Of a stretch of DNA of 35,133 bases, positions 29,915 to 35,133 are shown in pieces. Positions within the stretch are counted from its first letter, which is position 1. Every line of letters starts with the position of its first letter. Position numbers and translations under genes: made by a program. The DNA lies in NCBI GenBank assembly GCA_030831965.1, contig JAURJZ010000010.1:1-35133 (forward strand), written 5' to 3'. This DNA is from Verrucomicrobiota bacterium (GTDB lineage: Bacteria > Verrucomicrobiota > Verrucomicrobiia > Opitutales > UBA953). The notes beneath the pieces are model-generated. The model did no database searches. It saw nothing but the letters and a program-made list of their open reading frames with translations, and was not told where the DNA came from.

Positions 29915-31054
29915 GTGCGCATCCTCGACCGCCTGGTGCTGTCCGAGACCGCGGGCGCCGCGGCCCTGGCGACCGGCGGCTGCGTGTTCATCCTGACCGC
30001 GGGCAACCTGCTGCGGCAGGTGGCGGGGGAGGTGGCGGCGGGGCGGATCGACACCTTGCAGGCGCTGGAGCTGGCGGCCCTGGTGATCCCGAGCACCCTG
30101 CCCTACGCGCTCCCGCTGGGCGTGCTGGCGGGCATCCTCATCGCCTTCGGACGCCTGGGCGCGCAGTCGGAGATCACCGCGATGAGGGCCGGAGGCGTCC
30201 CGCTGGCGCGCATCGCGGCGCCGGCCATCGTGCTGGCGGGCGCGCTCGCGGCGGCGGCCGCCTACCTCAACCTCGAGGTGGCCCCGGCGGCGAACACCGC
30301 CTACCGCTCGATCCTGCGCGGGGCGGTTGCGGATAACCCGGCGACGGCGCTGGTGCCGGGCGAGCTCTGCCGGGATTTTCCGGGAGTCGTCATCCGGGCG
30401 GGCAGCCGGGAGGGCGGGCAGCTGGGCGACCTCTGGGTGTGGCAGGTGGGCGAGGACGGCCAGCTGACGCAGAGCCTGCATGCGCGCACGGCCTTCGCGC
30501 AGCTGGTGCCGGGCGAGGACGGGGCCGCGGACCGGCTGCGCATCGCGGCGCGGGACGTCCGGGTCGAGCAGCGCCAGGCGGGCGACAGCGCCCGGCGCCA
30601 GACCTCGACCTACGCGAGCCTGGAGCGCGCGGAGCTGGACTTCCCCCTGCGGCGCACGGCGGGCTCGGGAGCGAGGAAGCTGCGCTGGCTGACGACCTCC
30701 GAGCTGCTCGAGGCGATGGACAAGGGCTGGAACCTGCCCGCCGACGCCAAGCCCGGGCAGGTGGCGGCCTCGCGCCTGCAGGCGCGGCGGCAGCTCCACG
30801 CGCACCTCGCGGGCGCAATGGGCATCCTCTCGCTGGCGGTGCTGGCCGTCCCGCTCTCGCTGCGGGTCGGGCGCAGGGAGACGTTTGTCAACGCCGCGGT
30901 CGCGCTCGGCGTCGCCCTCGCCTATTACGCGCTCACCTCCGCGGCGGAATGGGTCACGGACCCGGCGCTGAGGCCCGAGCTCCTGGCCTGGGCGCCGTCC
31001 CTGGCCATCCTGGGCCTCGGGGCGGCCCTGCTGCGGCGCGCCGACCGAAGCTGA
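29915..31054 (+). CDS. LptF/LptG-family permease (lipopolysaccharide export)
   Basis: A 379-residue protein starting at GTG. Three N-terminal hydrophobic segments contain the family pattern ILDRLVLSETAGAAALATGG, then LPYALPLGVLAGILIAFGRLGAQSEITAMRAGGVPL. A periplasmic beta-jellyroll region covers about 115-240. Three C-terminal segments begin in LHAHLAGAMGILSLAVLAVPLSL. LptF and LptG with ATPase LptB extract lipopolysaccharide from the inner membrane toward the LptC/A/D bridge. Sequence alone does not say whether this is LptF or LptG. Its presence fits an outer membrane with lipopolysaccharide. The gene is separated from batE by 48 bp containing two hairpins. Confidence 0.9.
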   Translation: MRILDRLVLSETAGAAALATGGCVFILTAGNLLRQVAGEVAAGRIDTLQALELAALVIPSTLPYALPLGVLAGILIAFGRLGAQSEITAMRAGGVPLARIAAPAIVLAGALAAAAAYLNLEVAPAANTAYRSILRGAVADNPATALVPGELCRDFPGVVIRAGSREGGQLGDLWVWQVGEDGQLTQSLHARTAFAQLVPGEDGAADRLRIAARDVRVEQRQAGDSARRQTSTYASLERAELDFPLRRTAGSGARKLRWLTTSELLEAMDKGWNLPADAKPGQVAASRLQARRQLHAHLAGAMGILSLAVLAVPLSLRVGRRETFVNAAVALGVALAYYALTSAAEWVTDPALRPELLAWAPSLAILGLGAALLRRADRS

Positions 31055-31057
31055 GGC

Positions 31058-31831
31058 TCAGCGCTCGGCGCGGTACCACAGGACGAAGGCGACGCCCATG
31101 TGCCAGAGCGAGAAGACCTCGTTGAAGAGCTTCATGGCGGCGGCGCCGAGGACCTGGTCCTGGAGGGGGTCGAGCCCCGTGATGCGCGGGGCGAGGCGGT
31201 AGGTGTCGTAGATGGGCTGGTCGCCGAAGATGAGGGCGGCCCAGAGCGGGAGGTCGGCGACCATGAGGGCGACGGCGTAGAGGATGGAGGCCCCGTGGCC
31301 GAGCCGGGGGAGGACGCGGGAGGCCGAGACGAGGGGCCAGACAAGGAGGAGGGCGGGGAGGAAGATCGTCCAATGCTCGATGACATGCACCAGCCGGTCG
31401 CGGAGGGCCCACTCGTACAGCTCGGGAAAGTGCCAGCAGGAGAAGGCCAGGGTGAAGAGGATGGCGGCGAGGAGCGGGTGGACGAGGAGCCGGGCGACGC
31501 CGAGGGCGCGGGGCGAGCGCTCCAGCCAGCGGTCGATCATCTCGGGCGGCAGGCCGGCGACCACCAGCGGGGCGGCGACGTAGATGAGCAGCATGTGCTG
31601 CAGCATGTGGGCCGAGAAGAGGTAGCCCTCGCCGAGCTGGTCGAGCGGGGAGCCCACCGCGAGGTAGGCGACGAGGACGCCGAGGTGGAAGCGGACGGCG
31701 CGGCCCACGGGATAGGGCGAGCCCGGGGCGAGGCGGGCGCGAAGGGGGCCGCAGGCCATGGCGTGGAGCCAGCTCGCCGCGACCACGGTCAGGATGAGCA
31801 GGGGCTCGGTGTGCCAGTGGAGGGGGAGCAT
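31058..31831 (-). CDS. CtaG/Caa3-type cytochrome c oxidase assembly membrane protein
   Basis: A 257-residue integral membrane protein with about seven hydrophobic segments. Family features are the His-rich motifs HMLQHMLLIYVAAPLVVAG, CWHFPELYEWAL...HVIEHWTIFLPALLL, and the end LFNEVFSLWHMGVAFVLWYR. This is the Caa3_CtaG family (of Bacillus CtaG type), needed for making cytochrome caa3 oxidase; it is not related to the Cox11-type CtaG. It lies 10 bp downstream of the DUF3142 gene and is last in the cox cluster as seen here. It converges on the LptF/G gene with a 3-bp gap. Confidence 0.92.
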   Translation of the reverse strand: MLPLHWHTEPLLILTVVAASWLHAMACGPLRARLAPGSPYPVGRAVRFHLGVLVAYLAVGSPLDQLGEGYLFSAHMLQHMLLIYVAAPLVVAGLPPEMIDRWLERSPRALGVARLLVHPLLAAILFTLAFSCWHFPELYEWALRDRLVHVIEHWTIFLPALLLVWPLVSASRVLPRLGHGASILYAVALMVADLPLWAALIFGDQPIYDTYRLAPRITGLDPLQDQVLGAAAMKLFNEVFSLWHMGVAFVLWYRAER

Positions 31832-31841
31832 GGGCGGGGCC

Positions 31842-33104
31842 TCAGCGCTCGGCCAAGGTGGCCTCGGCCGCGGCGGGAGGCGAGGCGAAGCGGATCCACC
31901 CGGCGGTGACGGTCTCGCCGGCGGGAATGAGCGCCGCGGTGTCGTTGGGGCGGAGGCGGAAGCCCTCGCCGGCGCCGAGGAGCATCTCCCATCCGCCCGC
32001 GCCGTCGCAGGCCTGGACCGCGCCGCCCTTCCAGCTCACCCTGACGGCGGGCGAGGGCATGGGCACCATGCCGTCGTTGACCACGACGACGCGCGAGTGG
32101 CCCTCGTCGGGAACCACGGCGGCCCTGAGGGAGCGGACCACGGTCTCGCCCCTGAGGGCGGCGGTCATCCCGCCGAGGGACCAGGTTCCGGCGTCGCCGG
32201 GCACGGGGAGGCGAAGCCAGTCGAATCCCTCGAGCTGGGGCGGCGAATGGGTCGCCATCCGCCGCACGAAGGCGGGAAGGGTCGCGGGGTCGGCGACCAC
32301 CGGCTCCGTGCGCACGGTGCCGGCGGGAACGGGACGGCCGGTCGGGACCGAGGCGAGCAGGCCGCCGCCCGCATCCAGGCAAAGGTAATGGCTGGTGATG
32401 GGCAGGCCGACGCGGAAGGGGCGGCCGTGCGAGGCGGCCTGCGCGACCCAGCGCTCGGCGGCCTTGAAATCGGTGCGCGCGCGGGAGCCGCCGAGGACAT
32501 AGCCGGGGCTGAGGTGGAGGGTGAACCGGTCGGCGGCGGCGAGAAGCTCGTCGAGCGAGGCGTCGCCGAGCCAGGAGGGGAGGACGCTGACCGCGACCTC
32601 GAGGCCGGGGAACCGGCGGCGGACGGCCTCGATTTGCCGGGCGTAGCCGCGGAGCTTGGCAGGAGGACACTCGAGGTCGAACTGGACGCGGTCGACCCTC
32701 GCCTCGACCGCGCGGGCGGCGGCGAGGGCCTCGGCGAGGAGGTTGCCGGGCAGCGAGAGGTCGGGGGCGTCGCGGAAATTGGCGACACCCGGCCCGGAGG
32801 CGACGACCAGGGTAAGGACGCGGCCGGAGCGGGCGAGGGCGGCCCATTCCACGGGGAAGGCCCCGGATTCGCCGGGATAATGGGTGGCGCCGACATAGAC
32901 GCGGAGCCGGCCGATCTCGGCGGGAAGCCGGTCGGCGGCGACGGCGAGGCTGGTCTCGGGTCCCCACTTGGGGGCCCAGACATAGGCCGCGTGGTCGAGC
33001 GGGCGGGCGGCCTCCGGGCGGGGCGCGGGACCGCAGGCCGCGAGCAGGAGGGCGGCCAGGGCCCCGGCGAGGGGCCGGGCCGTCGGGGGCGTCAGGCGAA
33101 CCAA
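31842..33104 (-). CDS. DUF3142-like lipoprotein inside the cox cluster
   Basis: A 420-residue protein. The N-terminus has a lipobox (LAALLLAAC), so it is probably a lipoprotein anchored on the outer face of a membrane. The body fits DUF3142: AYVWAPKWGPET start, VDRVQFDLECPPAKLRGYARQIEAVRRRFP (barrel strand with Asp/Glu), VSVLPSWLGDASLDELLAAADRFTLHLS, and FRVGLPITSHYLCLDAGG. A beta-rich C-terminal domain follows. The function of the family is unknown; the fold looks like a glycosidase-type barrel. The start is TTG at 33104, overlapping the coxD 3' end by 13 bases; there is no later ATG or GTG before the lipobox. Its place between coxD and ctaG is unusual. Confidence 0.65.
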   Translation of the reverse strand: MVRLTPPTARPLAGALAALLLAACGPAPRPEAARPLDHAAYVWAPKWGPETSLAVAADRLPAEIGRLRVYVGATHYPGESGAFPVEWAALARSGRVLTLVVASGPGVANFRDAPDLSLPGNLLAEALAAARAVEARVDRVQFDLECPPAKLRGYARQIEAVRRRFPGLEVAVSVLPSWLGDASLDELLAAADRFTLHLSPGYVLGGSRARTDFKAAERWVAQAASHGRPFRVGLPITSHYLCLDAGGGLLASVPTGRPVPAGTVRTEPVVADPATLPAFVRRMATHSPPQLEGFDWLRLPVPGDAGTWSLGGMTAALRGETVVRSLRAAVVPDEGHSRVVVVNDGMVPMPSPAVRVSWKGGAVQACDGAGGWEMLLGAGEGFRLRPNDTAALIPAGETVTAGWIRFASPPAAAEATLAER

Positions 33105-33439
33105 GCGGTGTCGACCCGGTCGAAGGAGAAGAGCATCACGAGGGCGGTGAAGGTGGCGGTGGCGAGCACCAGCCCCATCATGAACAGCCAGAAGAGCAGC
33201 TTGTGGTCGTAGATCAGGTGCATGAACCAGAGCACGACGGCGAAGAACTTGACGACGGAGAGGGCGGCGAGCGAGGCGAGGATGACGCCGGCGGACACCG
33301 GGACGAAGATGGCGACGATCTCGATGCCGGTGATGATGGCCAGCCAGAGGGCCAGGGTGATGAAGTGGTGGTACCGGCGCGTCTCCTCCGCGAGGAGGGC
33401 GGGGTCGGGCGCGGCGGTCTCGGCGTGGGCGGCGGACAT
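33092..33439 (-). CDS. coxD: Cytochrome c oxidase subunit IV-type protein (CoxD/CyoD family)
   Basis: A 115-residue protein with three transmembrane segments (ITLALWLAIITGIEIVAIFV, GVILASLAALSVVKFFAVVLWFMHL, LFWLFMMGLVLATATFTALVML). The family signature is VVKFFAVVLWFMHLIYD. It is the small membrane subunit of bacterial haem-copper oxidases. The ATG at 33439, 7 bases after the coxC stop, is preferred; a TTG at 33454 would overlap coxC. Its stop lies inside the start of the DUF3142 gene. Confidence 0.92.
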   Translation of the reverse strand: MSAAHAETAAPDPALLAEETRRYHHFITLALWLAIITGIEIVAIFVPVSAGVILASLAALSVVKFFAVVLWFMHLIYDHKLLFWLFMMGLVLATATFTALVMLFSFDRVDTAWFA

Positions 33440-33446
33440 GGCGGGT

Positions 33447-34103
33447 TCAGGCAAGGGGGAGGGCGGCGCCCCAGATGCCGTTGGGCCCGAGGTACTCGAC
33501 GAGGTAGACGACGGTGAAGATGATGATCCAGACGATGTCGACGAAGTGCCAGTAGAGGCCGGCGACCTCGACGTCGAGGGCGCCCTGGTGGCCGCCGAGA
33601 CGGCCGGTGAAGCTGTAGAAGTAGAGGAGGACGAGCCAGAGGACGCCGATGGCGACGTGCGTGCCGTGGGTGCCGGTCAGGACGTAGAAGGTCGAGCCGA
33701 AGACGCTGTTCTGGATGGTGAGCCCCTTCTGGTAGAAGTGGGTGAACTCGTAGACCTGGCAGCCGAGGAAGATCAGGCCGAAGAAGATGACGCCGAGGAC
33801 GTTGCGCCGGAACGAGGCGATCTGGCCCTTGTGCATGGCCGAGACGGCGAGGGCCATGAGGAAGGAGGACATCAGGAGGATGAACGTCGAGAAGGAGGTC
33901 AGCTCGATGTCGAACAGCTTCTGGATGAACTGCTGGTGACCCTCGGCGTCGGTGAAGCCGGTGGGGTAGAGCTTGCGGTAAAGCAGGTGGGTCGAGATGA
34001 GCGTCCCGAAGAACATGCAGTCCGAGGCGAGGAACAGCCACATGATGAGCTTCTTGTGGTCGATCCCCGTGGAGGTCGGGGCGGCGGCGGCGTGGGCGGA
34101 CAT
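33447..34103 (-). CDS. coxC: Cytochrome c oxidase subunit III
   Basis: A 218-residue membrane protein with about five hydrophobic segments, the short form of subunit III. Signatures are HKKLIMWLFLASDCMFFGTLISTHLLYR, GSTFYVLTGTHGTHVAIGVLWL and VEVAGLYWHFVDIVWIIIFTVVYL. Subunit III stabilises the oxidase and its proton uptake. The ATG at 34103 matches the family N-terminus; the frame is open further upstream in the coxA region, but that part is a shadow. The gene is 11 bp after coxA. The leader reads GAGCCTCCCCTCC, pyrimidine-rich. Confidence 0.95.
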   Translation of the reverse strand: MSAHAAAAPTSTGIDHKKLIMWLFLASDCMFFGTLISTHLLYRKLYPTGFTDAEGHQQFIQKLFDIELTSFSTFILLMSSFLMALAVSAMHKGQIASFRRNVLGVIFFGLIFLGCQVYEFTHFYQKGLTIQNSVFGSTFYVLTGTHGTHVAIGVLWLVLLYFYSFTGRLGGHQGALDVEVAGLYWHFVDIVWIIIFTVVYLVEYLGPNGIWGAALPLA

Positions 34104-34114
34104 GGAGGGGAGGC

Positions 34115-35133
34115 TCAGCGGGCGAGGGTGTCGGCGGGGAGGGGCGCCGGGGCGGGCGCGGGCGTCTTGAGCTGGTAACCGCCGGGACCCTCGAGGGCCC
34201 AGAGCCAGATGCCGAGGAAGAGGGTGGCGAGGCCGGTGACGACGACCCAGCCGGCGTGGGGGATGTGCATGGCGAGCATGGGCATGCCGAGGCCGGCGAC
34301 GAGGAAGCCGAGCGAGGCCAGCATGGGCATCCAGGACTGGCTGGGCATGTGGACGCCGCCGGGGCCGCCGTCGGCGAGGGCGCCGAGGCGGGCGGCGCCG
34401 TGCTTGTGCTCGAACCAGGCGTCGCGCGAGGGGACGACCGGGGTCTGGGCGAAGTTGTACTCGGGCACGGGCGAGGGCAGCGACCACTCGAGGGTGCGGC
34501 CGTCCCAGGGATCGCGGTCGGCGACCTTGCCCCGGAAGGCGGTCCAGACGAGGTTGGCGAAGGAGACGAAGACGCCGATGCCGAGGATGAAGGCACCGAT
34601 GGTGGCGACGAGGTTCCAATCCTCCCAGCCGAAGCCGGCCTGGTAGGTGTGGGTGCGCCGGGGCTGCCCGGAGAGGCCGAGGTAGTGCATCGGGCCGAAG
34701 GCCATGTTGAAGCCGAGGATGACGAGGGCGGAGGAGACGTAGGCGACGACGGCGTTGGGCATGCGGCCGAAGATCTTCGGGAACCAGAAGTAGAGGCCGG
34801 CCATGAGGCCGAGCAGGACGCCGCCGAGGAGGACGTAGTGGAAGTGGGCGACGACGAAGTAGGTGTCCTGCTGCTGGGCGTCGGCCGGCGCGGCGGAGTG
34901 CATGATGCCGGAGAAGCCGCCGCACATGAACATCCAGATGAAGCCGAGGGCGAGGACCATGGGCGGGGTGAAGCGCACGCGGCCGCCCCAGATGGTGCCG
35001 ATCCAGTTGAAGATCTTCACCCCGGTGGGCACGGCGATGGCCATGGTGAGGAGGGAGAAGGCGGCGGTGGGCACGGGGCCGAGGCCGGGGGTGAACATGT
35101 GGTGGCTCCAGACGGAGCAGCCAAGGAAGCCGA
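34115..35133 (-). CDS. coxA: Cytochrome c oxidase subunit I, 5' end outside the window
   Basis: The C-terminal 338 or so residues of subunit I; the reading frame is still open at the window end. The first visible part is FLGCSVWSHHMFTPGLGP, where the His-His pair are two of the three copper B ligands. Next come MAIAVPTGVKIFNWIGTIWGG and VVAHFHYVLLGGVLLGL, whose histidines bind the two haems, then FWFPKIFGRMPN. The protein then runs through the last helices and a C-terminal extension with two more hydrophobic segments (MLASLGFLVAGLGMPMLAMHI and WVVVTGLATLFLGIWLWAL). It is the catalytic oxygen-reducing subunit of an aa3/caa3-type oxidase. coxB is expected beyond the edge. The Cys in FLGCSV is where Trp is usual. 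Confidence 0.96.
   Translation of the reverse strand, partial: GFLGCSVWSHHMFTPGLGPVPTAAFSLLTMAIAVPTGVKIFNWIGTIWGGRVRFTPPMVLALGFIWMFMCGGFSGIMHSAAPADAQQQDTYFVVAHFHYVLLGGVLLGLMAGLYFWFPKIFGRMPNAVVAYVSSALVILGFNMAFGPMHYLGLSGQPRRTHTYQAGFGWEDWNLVATIGAFILGIGVFVSFANLVWTAFRGKVADRDPWDGRTLEWSLPSPVPEYNFAQTPVVPSRDAWFEHKHGAARLGALADGGPGGVHMPSQSWMPMLASLGFLVAGLGMPMLAMHIPHAGWVVVTGLATLFLGIWLWALEGPGGYQLKTPAPAPAPLPADTLAR

Overview
The window is a GC-rich (roughly 70% or more) bacterial chromosome segment, most likely from a member of the Verrucomicrobiota (PVC group). Lineage pointers are a PVC-type beta-propeller/HEAT/cytochrome c protein, a ThuA-domain protein divergent from a Tat-exported Gfo/Idh/MocA oxidoreductase, a three-subunit succinate dehydrogenase with a single b558-type membrane subunit, a complete Bat (aerotolerance-type) operon, and a DUF3142 lipoprotein. 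There are no rRNA or tRNA genes, insertion sequences, CRISPR arrays or phage genes. Coding density is very high. The longest gap without a gene is the 240 bp between sdhC and pyrG (20105-20344).

Layout. 1-4.0 kb: HEAT-repeat protein, convergent ThuA protein, divergent Gfo/Idh/MocA oxidoreductase, and an unrecognised exported or anchored helical protein. 4.0-6.6 kb (minus): metK-ahcY, making S-adenosylmethionine and hydrolysing S-adenosylhomocysteine. 6.7-11.6 kb: PVC-type haem-binding dehydrogenase-like protein (minus, with a clear Rho-independent terminator), divergent from a GH20 hexosaminidase. 11.6-13.5 kb: an outer-membrane barrel resembling the zinc-regulated family (minus), with a Fur-family-sized palindrome in its promoter region, divergent from a MarC membrane protein. 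13.6-16.6 kb: a tightly packed CotH kinase / VTC polyphosphate-polymerase-like / DUF4956 membrane-protein operon. 16.7-20.1 kb (minus): sdhC-sdhA-sdhB. 20.3-21.9 kb: pyrG, with a strong intrinsic terminator inside its 5' leader. 22.0-29.9 kb: moxR, DUF58, a small membrane protein, batA, batB, a batC-like gene, batD and batE, mostly with ATGA stop/start overlaps. 29.9-31.1 kb: an LptF/LptG-family permease. 31.1-35.1 kb (minus): coxA (cut by the window end), coxC, coxD, a DUF3142 lipoprotein and ctaG, the 3' part of a haem-copper oxidase operon.

The cell implied is an aerobically respiring, didermic heterotroph, with succinate dehydrogenase, a cytochrome oxidase, LPS export and outer-membrane proteins. 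It probably uses sugars or glycans (GH20, Gfo/Idh/MocA, ThuA and PVC-dehydrogenase proteins). The most noteworthy signals are (i) the terminator in the pyrG leader, which suggests transcription attenuation of CTP synthase; (ii) the palindrome upstream of the barrel gene; (iii) the CotH-VTC-DUF4956 trio; and (iv) a general lack of Shine-Dalgarno sequences, with pyrimidine-rich stretches ending in CCACC or CCC directly before many start codons.
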